NCBI GenBank assembly: GCA_015832175.1
Contig: WJXW01000006.1
Location: 2,170,001-2,234,000, forward strand
Source of the DNA: Paraphaeosphaeria minitans
Taxonomy: Eukaryota; Ascomycota; Dothideomycetes; Pleosporales; Didymosphaeriaceae
Length of the DNA: 64,000 bases
Direction: 5' to 3'
Below are positions 34,740-46,624 of the stretch, one piece after another. The notes below the pieces were generated by a model, which saw nothing but the letters and a program-made list of their open reading frames with translations, did not search any database and was not told where the DNA came from. Both the position numbers and the translations under genes were made by a program. How positions within the stretch are numbered: position 1 is the first letter of the stretch; each line of letters starts with the position of its first letter.

Positions 34740-35225
34740 CTTACAGAGCATTTAGATATTTGTGTAGCTAGCTATGGTAGCTAGCTACAGTAGCGGGTAG
34801 CTCAAATTTAACTACGAAGTAGTAAAGTAAAATTGTTGCGTAGTAAATATTATGTTCTAATAATTTCATTACATTATAAATTGCAATTATTATTAAGTAG
34901 GTGCACTATCCCAAGTTTTAAAATCTAAGTATACTATAAAAACTCCTAAATACAATATAAAACTTAACAATTAAGATTTTTTTTTAAAAAAGAAAAGAAA
35001 AGAAAATTAATTTTTAAAACCTGGCATATTAAATCCTATACTAAAAGTAAAATACCTTAGTTACAGCTATTAATTAAATCAATAATTCAACTATTAACAG
35101 CTAATAAAGAATAACACAAATAAGCGACTATAGAATGTTGTACCTAGGAGGTGGGCCGTTAAAGAAATCTACCGCAATACCTAATGTAGCAAAAATCATT
35201 CGAATGAGATACCACCGATAACGAT
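34740..35225. repeat. AT-rich block, possibly RIP-degraded repeat
   Basis: Abrupt shift to a very AT- and TpA-rich composition with no open frames, unlike the GC-balanced surroundings. A second block of the same kind is at about 35700-36120. No element family is recognisable. Confidence 0.55.
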
Positions 35226-35699
35226 CGATCAAAACAAGCCATTGCCTTCAAAGCCCACCGCGCGCATCGAAACCGCGCATACATACATCATCCACCACGT
35301 GCCGGGCCTCTGGTTGGCCCAATCTAGTAGTTTCGCCCACGGCCGTACCCTACGTAGTACGGCCCATTCCCAAGCCCTGGTCCGCGCACCGCTTGGTTCC
35401 CATCTTTCCCCTCGCGGCGGTAGTCCAGGTCTCCAAGATCCCTCTCCTGCAGATGCGCGCCCGCTAGGTAGCCTTCGTCCCGAGTCCCCTCCTCCTTCGC
35501 ACGTTCCATCATTCGCCGAACGGCAACCTTGTGAAGAAATTTGGGGGACGGGCGGCACACACTTGAGCGGGCGCGCTTGGCGCGGGTCAGAGATGAGATT
35601 GCACGGCTGTACCGTCTGCATGCGAAGGATGGCTTAGCTTCAGAGTAGGACGGATGCAGTCGCGAGGGGACGTCACCGCGCCAAGGGAAGATGAGTTGC

Positions 35700-36120
35700 A
35701 CTTGAATAAAATAAAATTTAAATGTTCGGTAAGAGGGAGGAGGGCGAGTGATGAGTCCCGCGTGAAATACTTGTAGATATGAATGAGTTAAATGTTAGCC
35801 AAAATATTGCTCAAACACATTGTTACACTATGAATATAGTATTTTATCCAAACTAAAAGCCAGTCTTAGCAAAATTAACTTATATCGACTATATCTATAT
35901 ACTACTTTATAATAATATCATTCATCTTAATTTCTTAAAAATTAAAATATTGTACATCACGTGCAGTTAAAAATAATTCTGAGATAATTACTACTAATAA
36001 ATTAGAGAATAAAGATCTACTGTAGAATACTAGGCTATATATGCTTCACATCTGCTCTATATAGAATACTACACGTGTGTATGTAGATTAAGGCTCTTTT
36101 AGCATCCACTTACACCAGAT
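35700..36120. repeat. second AT-rich block
   Basis: Same composition as 34740-35225, rich in TTAA/TATA words and without coding potential. Consistent with a relic inactivated by repeat-induced point mutation (inference). Confidence 0.5.
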
Positions 36121-36795
36121 TCTTGGCCAAACCTACCAGCATTTTGCGCCGGACCGAGGTCAGGATCTTGGTGGGCAATGTAGCTTAAACTTCAAGGGCT
36201 GGCAACTGATTGTATTTGGTATGAAGATAGACGAATCGTTGTCGGATAACTCCGTCAGCTCTAGCAATATATACCCGAGGTCAGGTGACCCTAAGAGCAC
36301 TCGAGTGGGTACCACGTACCCAAGGTTCTGACAACCGAGTGGTGGATTGGCGCCCACACCAAACTCACGCGCGCCTGCTTGTTCTCCCAGGTCGCCTTCC
36401 GTATGCTAGAGACATCTTTCAAAAAATGCCATGATCCAGCACGCATCTGGGCGGGCACAAAACGAACCTCGCTCAGAGACAGACACTTTACATAAAATGT
36501 TCTTCAAGCTCCATCGTCGAGACCACTCAAAATCTCCGTGCGTACTGTCGTGTCCATGCCTCATAAACGCCGTGTCGGTGTACGCATGACCGGCACAAAT
36601 CCCGCCGCCTAGTCGCATACTGTACAAAAGCTGCTACATAGAATATACACATACATGACATGACGCTGTCAGAAGTAGAAGGATACCGTATAACCTGAAC
36701 GCCGTCGGGTATCGCCATAGACGCCATGTAAAAAGAGAACAAACCAAAACACATAATGCCGTGACACAAATATCGTGCTGCTGAATTTCGGGCGC

Positions 36796-39337
36796 TCATT
36801 GCTGCGTCGATGTCTGAGTTGTACGAGTGTTCTCCGTGGTGCTCACCACCGCGCAGTCGTTCGTCTCCACGGAAGGCAATGTAACTAGCGTGGGAGCGAT
36901 CCTCCGCTTCTTTGGTTCTCGGTTTTCCTCCACCTCCGGCACAGCTTGCAGATCGCGCTTCTTGCGTGGTGAGACGTTGTCTTCACGCTCCGACTCGCTC
37001 TCTCGTCGGTTACCACCGGCCACTCCAGGTATGCCGCTGACGGAGCTGCTCGCACTATGAGTGCCGTGGCCATGCGCTGGGGTCAGAGGCGGTGTGAACA
37101 TGGGCACACCAACGGGTCCTGAGTTTGCTGCTGCCAGGCTAGGCACTGCGGACATTGAAGGCGTGGGCGCGTTCATAACGCCCATATCGCCGGCGCCAGG
37201 GGCGAATGATGAAGCTGTCGCTATGCTTGATACGGAGTTGCTCCGAGTTGGACTTCCCGGCCTAGCTGGGACAAAGGAGCTTGGAGAAGCCGGAAAGCCA
37301 GCTGAAGGCTGTCTGGTCATCGGAGGCGCTGTTGCAGTGCTCGACGCTGGCATGTTGGAAGTTGTGGGTGTCTGGGTGGGCGTAGAATTATTCGAAGTTC
37401 GCGATGCTGCAGTGTCGATCGAAGGGGTGTGCGAATGCCGCGATTCCTTTGCCGTCGGTCCAGTGTATCTCTCGCCAAGCTCACCTGGATCAAATGTCAA
37501 GGACGAGCAGAACCCATCAGAAGAACTCATCAGCAGGGTAGATCCATCATTCGACCTTTCGCTGTTAGCAAACATCTGACATTATAGATCAACATTACCT
37601 ACCACGTGAGATCAGTAAAAGTCGCAAAGTGCAAGTTGCTAACTATGCAGAGGGGCTTCTGCTGCTGCGTGTCGTAAACGTGCACCGCATCCTGAGTCGC
37701 TACTGCATACACCATGCGGTACGGGAGGGCGAAGGCCGAAATGGGGCCTGCGGGCGGGATGCCTGACGCCCCAACGTCGCCTTCTGCCGGCCTCGGGGAT
37801 GCAGCAGTCATGCTTGGCGAAGGGGACGGTGCGCTGGTCAGCGGCGGAGGATCCATGGATGCGTTCGCGGTGGGCGCCTTCGACGGCATAGCGGGCTCGG
37901 GCAATGCAGGGATTTCATCGTCGGCAGACGAGGTGTCAATCGTTATCTGCTTTGTGAGAGGGTGGGTCTGGCGAAGGGTGTAGTAAACAGGCGAGCACCG
38001 TACCGCTACGGACGGTTTCTTGTGACCTGGTAGATATGCAACAGGTGGTTTGTTTAGTCCGCCTCTTGTATAGATATACACAGTGTTGTTGATATCCTCG
38101 GTAGCCTTGGTTGCATCCGTAAGCGATGGCAGTACTGTCTTGTACTGGCCTGCAGGAGTGAACAGCAAGCTACCGTCTGGCGCAAACGTCAAACGTCGGA
38201 AGAACGATGTGAGAGTCTCGTTGGCGTATATGGAGGCGTTCCTCACTCCTCCAAGAGCAGGGTGGTTTCCTGTAGCGAGACTGCCGATGCTGGGCGAGTT
38301 TGGCATGACCGCGGGCAGAGGCATGGAAGGCGCCGGCGAAGCTGAGCGCCGCATCGACGGTGACGAGCCAAAGGATGATCGGCGGCTGTGTGATGTAGGC
38401 GGTGGATTCATCGGGAGAGCCAGCGACTGGGGAGTGCCGGGCGCAGACGGTGCGGGTGAAGCTGCAAGAGCCGATCCGTGTGCGACAAAGGACGCCCGTC
38501 CTCCAAAATCTGGCGGCGCGGGGCTGTTTGAGGATATTCTGCGTGCAGGCAGGTCCATTTTAGTGACCTTGCTGTGCGGGTCCAGCGTAAATTCGCCGTT
38601 CTTGTTCTTGAGGCTGTAGATGTGTACCGAGCGGTCCGACGACTGCGTAGCAACAAACTCGTTGAGCGGATCCCATGCTACACCCTGCACGTAGTGGCTA
38701 TGTTCAGCAATTTGTCGTATCATGGCGCCTGGGTTTGTTTAGAAAATGGCACTTTGTTGCTCTGGGCGAGGGTCGTACCTGTGTGGGCGTTGTAGATGCG
38801 GGCAACGTTGTCCATGCTGCCGGTAATGAAAAAGGCAGCGTCGGGAGACCAGGCAAGGTCGTAAATCTCAGAGCCCATGGACCTGCACATGTGTTTGACC
38901 CTCCATGCCTCCTTGTCCTCTAGCCCGTCGTCTCCCAATTGCTTCATGGGCGGGTTCTCGGATGGCACCCAGAGGATGACGACTCCATCGTCGCTGGCGG
39001 AGGCTAGGACTTCACCTGAGCGCTGTTAGCTGCTATCCGGAGCTCGTCCACGATGATAAAATACCCTTGGGAGCCCATCGTACAACGTTCACAGCTTGTG
39101 AGTGCTTGACGAGGGTAGCTAGGTAGCTGACATTGCGCTCGTCGCCGTTGGCGTCGACCTTCCAAAGCTGCAGCTGTCAGCATCGCTCCAGCTCGTCGGG
39201 CGGCGCTGTTGACGTACCCTCACGTTGTTGTCGCCGCCCGCTGTGGCCAGGCGTCCCTTGGCGTGGGGCTCGAAGTGTGCCGAGTAAATTGGCGTGTTGT
39301 CATTGTGCCAGGACACGAGAAGCGGAGCAGCCTTCAT
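36796..39337 (-). CDS. CAC2: chromatin assembly factor 1 p60 subunit (Cac2-like WD40 protein)
   Basis: Five exons, 39337-39218, 39167-39065, 39015-38779, 38728-37603 and 37555-36796; about 781 aa. The second exon could start 6 nt earlier. WD40 repeats: WHNDNTPIYSAHFEP...[103 protein letters not shown], then the CAF-1B marks PSVAVRCSPVYYTLR, YRMVYAVATQDAVHVYDTQQQKP and LTWSNDGSTLLMSSSDGFCS. The low-complexity Ser/Pro/Thr insert and C-terminal tail with basic KKRK-type stretches are usual in fungi. CAF-1 deposits newly made H3-H4 on replicated DNA, and this propeller subunit helps bind histones and Asf1. The tail carries nuclear localisation-like basic runs (SPRKKRD, EPKKRR). Confidence 0.9.
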
Positions 39338-41236
39338 TGTGGAAGCTGAGGCTGCTCACCAGCCGTCCGAGGTCTTTCGAGATGTGCGTGGCGTGGACAC
39401 AGTTGGATTGGAGAGGCAACGGCTCACGTCGGAGGCACTGCAGTGCTTGAAAATGTGCGTGCTGCAGGAGGAGCGGTCCGTCGTGGCAGGATGCGGAGTT
39501 GGTGCAGCGGGTGAAGCAAGCGCAGCGTGGTAGGTAGGTAGGTACTGTATCTAGACGGTTTAGGCACGGGATCGGGAAGAAGGCTGGTCGACCCGTTGCA
39601 TGCCGCGGGGTGTGCTTGTGAATGTGCTGGTGGATGTGAACTGTGGATGTGAGTGTGGATGTGAATGTGAATGCGAAGAGTATCAGCAGCGCGGAACAAT
39701 TGCTCTCAGCGTAGGTGTCCGAGTGTTCCCGGGTGGTTGGCTGGCTGGCTGGCTGGCTGGCTGGCGCTGCGCTGCTGCTGGTCCAACACACGAACTGGTC
39801 GCGGTCCGCGAACTTCGACGCGGGTGCTAACCACATGAGGCCTTGATTGGCTGTTTCACCACCACGACGCGACTCAGCACCTTCTCCACCACTACCTATG
39901 CGTGCCTGAGGGGCAGCCATGTTCCTAGATAGGTATGCCTGTGCTGTGCCGCCGCGGGTTTGAACAGTCGCTGTTCTTCTCGCAATCGGTTTCATCGCCT
40001 GCCTACCTACCTTTCTCCCACGCAGTGCAAACCGCCGACGTCGGGCTGAAAGACGCAACCAGGCACGCAGCCACCGACGACCGAGCCGTGGTGCGAGGAA
40101 CGCAGACCGCCTGATGTTCCGTCGACGTGTGCCCTTGTAAAGTGTGATGCATGCAGAAGCCAGGCGGTTGATGCCGCAACGAATGAGGCTGCTCGTCCTT
40201 CGGGATGCCAGCACGCTATTCGCACCCACAGCCGCAAAAGCCTCAGCCAAGCCGAGAGCCACCGTCGGGTGTGCGTTGCAGTCGCAGACGTCGACCAGAG
40301 GGTTGTGTAGGGTGTACTGTCTAGGATTGCCAGCCCTGCTGCTGCACCATCGAAGAACGATCGGACCAATGCCGAGCGCGCAACAGCACTGTGATCATCA
40401 CTGTCTGACCGCCTGCCAAAGCTGAACATTGCACCCTTGCAGTGTAGAGAGAGAAATGGAACGTAAGATCCGATCGTGGCATGACCTGTGGCTTGACAGC
40501 TGCGACGAAACTGCGACGTTGTCTTGGCCGCTTCGGTGGGTGACAGTAACCCACATGTCTGCTGTTGAGAATTAGTTTCCTGTTGCATTTGACACCAAAG
40601 CAGAAATAGTTCCTCGTTGCATTTGACACCAAAGCAGAAACACTTTCTTGTTGCATTTAACACCAAGGTAGAAACGCTTTCTCGTCGCATTTGACACCAA
40701 GGTCTTCCCCATGTTTCAATCCTCGAGCCTCGCGTGGAACATGTACAGCAAGCACTTCATCTTGACCATGGATCCTCGCATGCTGTCGTGAGTCAACCCT
40801 CGACCACGTCTCAGGTAGCTACGCAACCGGCGTAAATCTCACGCCCAGCACTCGCATACCCGCAACCCTGGGCTGCCGTCAGCACGCCCCGCTCTTCGCG
40901 CTCGCGCTCGTTGAGGTATGCAGACGGCTTTCGCACTCGCGCTTGTTGAGGTATATAGATGGCTTCAGCTGCCAAACCCCCGTTGCCTAAAGTCAGCCTG
41001 CTCAAAGCAGTTGCCTTTACCGACCGCAACTGCAGCTGCTCCTGCCCCGTCCTCTGTTCGAAACACCCCACTACAGCTTCTACTCGATGTTCCTCACACA
41101 TTTCGCTGTGGCGCGACGTTTGTTCCTTTACCGTTGCCGAGATTGTGCGAGCTCAATCGCCTTCATGTAATGCGCCGGTCCCGACGGCTCCGCTTATCTC
41201 TGTCTGAAGCATCTCAAAACCCAAGGCTGCCGCATC
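39338..41236. other. intergenic 1.9 kb
   Basis: Promoter side of CAC2 and 3' flank of the RWD gene. Overlapping long open frames on the minus strand are low-complexity and lack family motifs. Contains a (GGCT)n run at about 39735-39764, a TAGG tract at 39530-39545 and a 34-bp tandem repeat at 40582-40705. Confidence 0.5.
40582..40705. repeat. 34-bp tandem repeat, four copies
   Basis: Units begin GTTGCATTTGACACCAA at 40582, 40616, 40650 and 40684 (the last with GTCGC); exact 34-bp period. Sequence is unrelated to the 34-bp array at 15213. Confidence 0.9.
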
Positions 41237-41938
41237 TTATTTTATCCCAACCGCCTTGAGAAACTCGTCCCTCCTATTCTCTTCCTGCAGCCCTTTGACC
41301 ACTTCTGCCATCGTCTCCACTTCTCGGATGCCGTTGCGGTGCTCGAAAGTCCAAAGCTCAGCGTCCTCGTACCGCACCTGGAAAGCCTGCCAGTTCTCTG
41401 CTTTCAGTGTGTTGACGTGATCAGTGACTAGCACAGTAGGTCCCGAGAAAAGCATAATGCCTGGATAGCCTGGTTTGGTGATGCCAGATATCGAAATGGG
41501 AGAAAGTGCGAGCTTGCGTTTGGAGAGAGCGAGAAGGTGGTGGAGCCAGATGATGACCGTCTTGTACGATGCAGTCGTGTCGGACAGCTCATTGATGTTC
41601 TCTGAATGAACAAGGACGCTTTTAGTATCGACCACGGCCTGGAAAGAGGCGATAATCGCGTCTAACGCCTCCTCTCCTTTTGCGAGTCTTGGGTCGTCTT
41701 TGATCGCGGACCGTACTTTCTCCCGCAGGTCGTTCTTCCGCGCATCTCTGGCTCCCAACACATCTGGGAATCCAGACTGTGGATAATTTTCAGGTATTCT
41801 CAACTGCAGCAGTGCCCCGCCATCGTCTGTGAACTTGAGGTCGCGGCTTTTGGAATCGTATGCGACCTGTTCCGGGTACATGGCCTGAAGAAGTTCCAGC
41901 TCCATTTCCAAACGTGACTCGTCATCTTCTTGAAACAT
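41237..41938 (-). CDS. RWD-domain / DUF1115 protein (233 aa)
   Basis: Single exon starting MFQEDDESRLEMELELLQAMYPEQV, the classic RWD opening (E-E---L-AIYP). The RWD fold continues through LQLRIPENYPQSGFPDV (YP---P motif) to about residue 110. The C-terminal half (KTVIIWLHHLLALSKRK, GYPGIMLFSGPTVLVTDHV, WQAFQVRYE) matches the DUF1115 module of RWDD2-type proteins. RWD domains are protein-interaction folds related to UBC enzymes; the cellular role of this combination is not established. Divergent from the SDR gene at 42575, with a 636-bp shared upstream region. Confidence 0.87.
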   Translation of the reverse strand: MFQEDDESRLEMELELLQAMYPEQVAYDSKSRDLKFTDDGGALLQLRIPENYPQSGFPDVLGARDARKNDLREKVRSAIKDDPRLAKGEEALDAIIASFQAVVDTKSVLVHSENINELSDTTASYKTVIIWLHHLLALSKRKLALSPISISGITKPGYPGIMLFSGPTVLVTDHVNTLKAENWQAFQVRYEDAELWTFEHRNGIREVETMAEVVKGLQEENRRDEFLKAVGIK

Positions 41939-42574
41939 AGCTTGGCTATGCGATACCTACCAACGTGCGGTTTTGGGGTAAAGCTTCTAAGGAGCTCGCA
42001 TTCAACTTTGCAACACCAACGTGGGTAGGCGCGATGACGTCACACCTTTACCGTTTGGCAACAACATCCCACCACAGACCCAGTGACAAAGCGACCCAGA
42101 ATCATCCCTCTCTTCCAGCGCCGGCTGCAATCCGACACCCTCGAACATGCGTGCTTACACGCTGGTGTTGCGCACTACAACGCTTCGAGCGTGATCGACG
42201 TGCATCAGATTGCGCAGCCCAGGGCAACACAAGCTCACGAGGTCTAAGAGATTACCGTAGGCACGACTTGGAAGACTGCACAGAGGGCCGGCGCTGACAT
42301 TTTCTGTCGGTGCAACAATCGTAAGCCCAGATCCCGTACACTTTGAAGGGCGGTGGGAGGGCTTCGCTACACGAAGGGCGGATATCTCGGGGGCTAAAAG
42401 AACAGCACGGCAACACCAGAAAGCAAGCAGCACCACCGTTGCCCACGCGACTCTCCATCTCCTGAATGATCAAAATTCCATCGGAACACCATCACCAGTC
42501 GAACTGAAGTCACAGGACCTTTTCTCGCACTCGACCAGGACAACTCCGACAGAACACGCTTCTTCACCACGACC
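41939..42574. promoter_or_regulatory. divergent upstream region, RWD gene / SDR gene
   Basis: 636 bp between opposed start codons without any other gene. No specific element recognised. Confidence 0.4.
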
Positions 42575-43639
42575 ATGTCCACCAAACCCCTCATCCTCCT
42601 CACCGGCGCAACCGGTCACATCGGCTTCCGTACCCTCGTCGTAGCCCTCCGTGCCAACTATGCCGTCCGCGTCACAATCCGCAGGTCGGACCAAGAAGCC
42701 AGGATCCGCAGTGCACCCTCCATCCAGCCGTACCTCGCCTCCCTCTCATTCGCCCTCGTCCCCGACATGGCCGCCCCATCCGCCTTCTCGTCCGCAATCA
42801 AAGGTGCCGCATACGTGATTCACGTCGCCTCGCCCATCCCAATGAAACCTGATGTTCAGGCGCTGCTCGGCGAGGGCAAGAGTTTTCGGGAGGTCATGTA
42901 TGATCCTGCCGTCAAAGGCACACTGGAGGTGTTGCGCGCAGCGGCGAAGGAAGACGACGTGAAGCGCGTCGTCATCACAGCTTCTGGAAACATTCTCGCG
43001 TGCACGGTCGGCGTGCCGGACTGCCGGCCTACGGATATTCGACCGTGTCCTACCGACGAAGAAGCAGATGCGATGACAGTTCCGGGCCTGGCGTACAAAA
43101 CGAGTAAGATTCTGGCTGTTGCTGCGGCGCAGAGGTTCATGGGGGAACAGGAGAGGGGTTTCGACATCGTGATTGCGTGTCCGGGGTATGTACAGGGTGC
43201 GCATGAGCTTGCGGGGAGCGTGGAGGAGCTGGGGACCAGCACGAGTCAAGCTACGGTTGATATTGCGACGGGACAGGAGCTGGGAATGCCGCCTCTTGCG
43301 CCGCCGCTACACAATCAGATCTGGGTAGAAGATGTCGCGAGGGCACATGTAGAGGCGCTGGCAAATGCAAATGTGAAGACAAACGATGTGTTGGTGTTGG
43401 CGGGGAATGGGCCGCACAGCACGAGCTGGGAAGAGGTTGGAAATATGGTTGCGGAGAATTTTAGGAAAGAGGTTGAGGAGGGGGTGTTGAAGCCAAAGAT
43501 GGATCAGAAGGGGTTCAGTATGCCGTTCGATGGGACTGGTACGGAGCAAAAGCTTGGATTCCAATTTGCGCCAGCGGAAGCGTGGATTAGGGAGACTGTT
43601 GCACAGTATCTTCAGCTTAGGGGCAAGGAAGCGCTGTGA
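42575..43639 (+). CDS. extended SDR, dihydroflavonol-4-reductase/ketoreductase-like (354 aa)
   Basis: Single exon. N-terminal NAD(P)-binding motif TGATGHIGF, RRSDQEA after strand 2, VIHVASPIP, VKRVVITASGN with a Ser in the expected catalytic position, and YKTSK (Tyr174, Lys178) as the catalytic pair. The C-terminal part (PLHNQIWVEDVARAHVEAL) is typical of the DFR/cinnamoyl-CoA reductase/methylglyoxal reductase (Gre2) group. These enzymes reduce aldehydes or ketones with NADPH. No obvious pathway neighbours; substrate unknown. Confidence 0.9.
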   Translation: MSTKPLILLTGATGHIGFRTLVVALRANYAVRVTIRRSDQEARIRSAPSIQPYLASLSFALVPDMAAPSAFSSAIKGAAYVIHVASPIPMKPDVQALLGEGKSFREVMYDPAVKGTLEVLRAAAKEDDVKRVVITASGNILACTVGVPDCRPTDIRPCPTDEEADAMTVPGLAYKTSKILAVAAAQRFMGEQERGFDIVIACPGYVQGAHELAGSVEELGTSTSQATVDIATGQELGMPPLAPPLHNQIWVEDVARAHVEALANANVKTNDVLVLAGNGPHSTSWEEVGNMVAENFRKEVEEGVLKPKMDQKGFSMPFDGTGTEQKLGFQFAPAEAWIRETVAQYLQLRGKEAL

Positions 43640-45141
43640 GAATCGCACCCGCTGAGTTTTGGGTGTTCGACGGCAATACAACACACAATACAGAACCTGA
43701 GCGTATCGTTACGCAAAACAAAACCCATACTCAGACTTATCGCTATTCTTAGTACACTGCACCATGATGAGGCTTTGCGTTCAATTGCTCGTCGACGCTA
43801 AATACTGCAGCGAAGAAGACGGACTTGGTTGGACCGCGGAGACTTCGCACACTATTGCAGTACATGATGTGCAGACGGACAGCCACACACCCAGCAGGGA
43901 GATGTTCGAATGCGATACATCGCCAGGGGTAAATTGTGCACACCAGAATGAGATAAGACACGTAGAGAGGGAAGGGACGGGAAATGTGAAATCGAAAAAG
44001 ATGACGGTAGCTCGAAATGAGTGTGTCGAGGAAACAAAGCAACCCTGGTATTGGTATCGTGAAGTAAGGCGTACACTTTCCGTTGTGTGTCGCTGCTGCC
44101 GGTCAGGTCGTGAGGCTGAAAGTTGTAGTGCACTGCTCGTCGGGGCCAAAGGAATGCAGTGAAATCTTCGCCGAAAGAATAGTAGCCGGTGTAAGCAGGG
44201 TTGGATGTGACGGGGAGTAGATATTGCAGATTACTTTGTCGGATTTGCGCGAGGAAGTCAGTAGATCAGGTAAAGTGTCTGTATTTCAGTTGTGCGTGTT
44301 TCAATCTCTGCGATTTCAGCCCAGACGGGCAGTCAAACCAAGCTTCCGGTGAAAGGCCAGTAACGAATCCGTTCCCCTAACCAGCCTTCTCACGGCTCTG
44401 AAATGACTTTTTGTAATTGCATGGGGTTGTTAACAACGTTCTAGCTGCATACTTGGCTGGACTGGCCGCCGGGGTTAGCGGTTTCAGTGTTGACGCAAAG
44501 CAACCGCTGATCTCCGTTACCTTGTTTCTGCGATCGTCTTCGAGGCCCACGAGATTGGACTTGAAAGCAGTGGAGTTCTGGAGGACTGTTCTTAGGGGGC
44601 GGGAATAAGAGCACGGAGGGCTTCGGTTGACATATGTTTAGAAAGGACGCCATGACATGGTTCAAGCCAAAACTGTGTTCGGTCCGCACAAGAGGAATCT
44701 TTCTGCCTATGGCGGTATTATAACGAAGGGCAGACGTTTCTTCCACACAGAGCAAGGGGCGCAAGGTCTGCTACCGTACCACGCAGCTTGGAGACGAGAT
44801 CTGAGTGATCGATGGAAACAATGTGACGTTTGTTTCAAGACGTGCATAATTCAACAGTGAAGAGATGATGGAGTTTAGAGGCGCAGAATGTTCGCGATGA
44901 TGGGGTCAGCTATGGTTTTTGACCAGACTTCGAACCAAGAAAGGGCCCTTATAGCTATTAAAATCTTGTAGGAGATTGCTGTCCTGCCGACTACATGTGT
45001 GGGAGAGAGGAGGAAAGCGAGCCACATGATATTTTGTTAGTGAAGGAAACGAACTAACGGTATATCCCTATATTACAACCCGTTCATGCCTCGTACATTC
45101 AGGATCAAATCATTTCAAGTCTCCTCGCAATGTCCACCCAC
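43640..45141. other. intergenic 1.5 kb
   Basis: No supported gene. Open frames at 43764-44162 (plus) and their minus-strand shadows have no recognisable motif. Confidence 0.5.
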
Positions 45142-46005
45142 TCAATATCCTTCTTCTGCAAGAGAGTCTATCCTCTTCTCCCTAGCATACTTGTAATGAA
45201 GCGTTGTCGTGGTTGTAGGAACTGCCTCCAAAGACGAATCAAGCAGACCTGTCTCATTTGTTGAACGATGTGGTGGCCACCTTTCCGTCCTTTGTTCTCC
45301 GCTCAGCTCTCCTTCCTGCTTTAGCACTTCCCAATCCCAATCCTCGTCCCCATCCCAGTTCGGGCTGCACTTCATCTCTTCCTGCTTCCCTTCGATTTCC
45401 ACTTTGTCCTCCCCCATCACCTCTCCCCTACCATATCCCTTCATAAACACATAATAAACATACACATCCACCCTACGCGCAACCCTCCTTACACGCCTGA
45501 CCAGCGGCCCCTTCCCACAACAACCGCATACCTGCTGCACGCCACTAACCTTCCGACTCACGATGCACATCTTCCCATGGCCTACGATTGGACAGCTGAC
45601 CTTCCACACATTGATGTCGAGCTGCCGAACGTATGCATAGCGCACTTTGATGTCATCTCTTAATTCCGCCTTCACACCCGCATGATCCTGCAACGACGCA
45701 GGCGGGGTGGGGAATATCTGCCAATCCTGCTCGTCGCCCTCTGCGCTCCACTCGTCGTCGGAGTCGCAATAAGACTGCAGAGACGTCGTGGATGCCGCAT
45801 CTGCCGCGAGATGCTTTATCCCGTCGAGCTTGGACGAAAATAAGCCCCGGAGGAGGCTTTTGGATGTGCATGATGTCGGCATGTAGGACACAATGTACGA
45901 ATCTGGCGTTGGGCGGCCTGAGAGTAGGAAGCGCAGGAAGCGGGAGGAGCTGCTGCGGATCGGAATGGGTGGGAGGGGAAGGTGGGTGCGCGGTCTTGAT
46001 GGCAT
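45142..46005 (-). CDS. hypothetical protein (287 aa)
   Basis: Single open frame starting MPSRPRTHLPLPPIP. No family recognised. The N-terminus is Pro/Ser/Arg-rich, the middle has an acidic patch (CDSDDEWSAEGDEQDW) followed by a more ordered stretch (KVRYAYVRQLDINVWKVSCPIVG) and a small Cys cluster (CGCCGKG), and the C-terminus is charged. The absence of stop codons and mixed composition make it a plausible gene, but the C-terminal part may belong to an intron or UTR. Confidence 0.45.
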   Translation of the reverse strand: MPSRPRTHLPLPPIPIRSSSSRFLRFLLSGRPTPDSYIVSYMPTSCTSKSLLRGLFSSKLDGIKHLAADAASTTSLQSYCDSDDEWSAEGDEQDWQIFPTPPASLQDHAGVKAELRDDIKVRYAYVRQLDINVWKVSCPIVGHGKMCIVSRKVSGVQQVCGCCGKGPLVRRVRRVARRVDVYVYYVFMKGYGRGEVMGEDKVEIEGKQEEMKCSPNWDGDEDWDWEVLKQEGELSGEQRTERWPPHRSTNETGLLDSSLEAVPTTTTTLHYKYAREKRIDSLAEEGY

Positions 46006-46624
46006 GATGTGCCTACGTTAGCTCTGGTAACAATGGTGGGGATTGGTTGGCTCGATGTTGGCTCTGCAGGCAGTGTACATGTGAGGTATCCAGGCAGCAA
46101 TGCCTTGTGAATACGGCATGCGGTACGGAGATGTGGCATAACTTTATACAGTCCGGTGTGATGGGTTAGATGCTCACGAGGACATCAGATACTTTTTCAC
46201 ATGCCTAGATGCGGGCGGTGACAGTCTTTCGATGTGCGTGTGGGTGAGGAGGTTCGGCTTTGCTGCTATTGCTCAGGTGATTTAGTCTAGACGCGCGACG
46301 CACCCTGACGAAATGGTTCCGAGCCAGGACTCCAAACAGTGATTCGTTACGGCGTTGATCCAATTAAAATCATCGTCGTTCCCAGTATGGGTGATAAAAG
46401 CCTCGACTACGAGTTGAGTTTAGGCGAGCACCCTACTATGTTCTACCTCTACCAAACAACCAAGCCTAAACGCCCGCCCAAACAGCCCATCGCGCTAAGG
46501 GCGCCTAAAAGGGCCGAAGCAAGTACATTGTTGATAACGCAAGGAGTATCGTGCTGAATCGCCACCGGAACGCCGGACATCTTATTTCGTGATCATTTCC
46601 ACACTCTTCCTCAACCGCGGCACC
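46006..46624. other. intergenic 0.6 kb
   Basis: Promoter side of the hypothetical gene and 3' flank of the rhodopsin-domain gene. Nothing else seen. Confidence 0.45.

Larger units (their letters stand above)
34397..36795. other. intergenic 2.4 kb with AT-rich blocks
   Basis: No gene supported. Two strongly AT-rich blocks flank a GC-rich 0.45-kb island (35230-35690). The last 0.6 kb is the 3' flank of the CAF-1 gene. Confidence 0.55.

Noticed and set aside
35229..35701. Open frames on both strands in the GC island between AT-rich blocks
   Set aside because: Mutually overlapping shadows without motif or start context.
39300..40690. Long minus-strand frames upstream of CAC2
   Set aside because: Low-complexity, built partly on tandem repeats (FCFGVKCN pattern) and overlapping each other in different frames.
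43764..44162. 132-codon plus frame
   Set aside because: No recognisable domain and overlapping open frames on the opposite strand are equally long.
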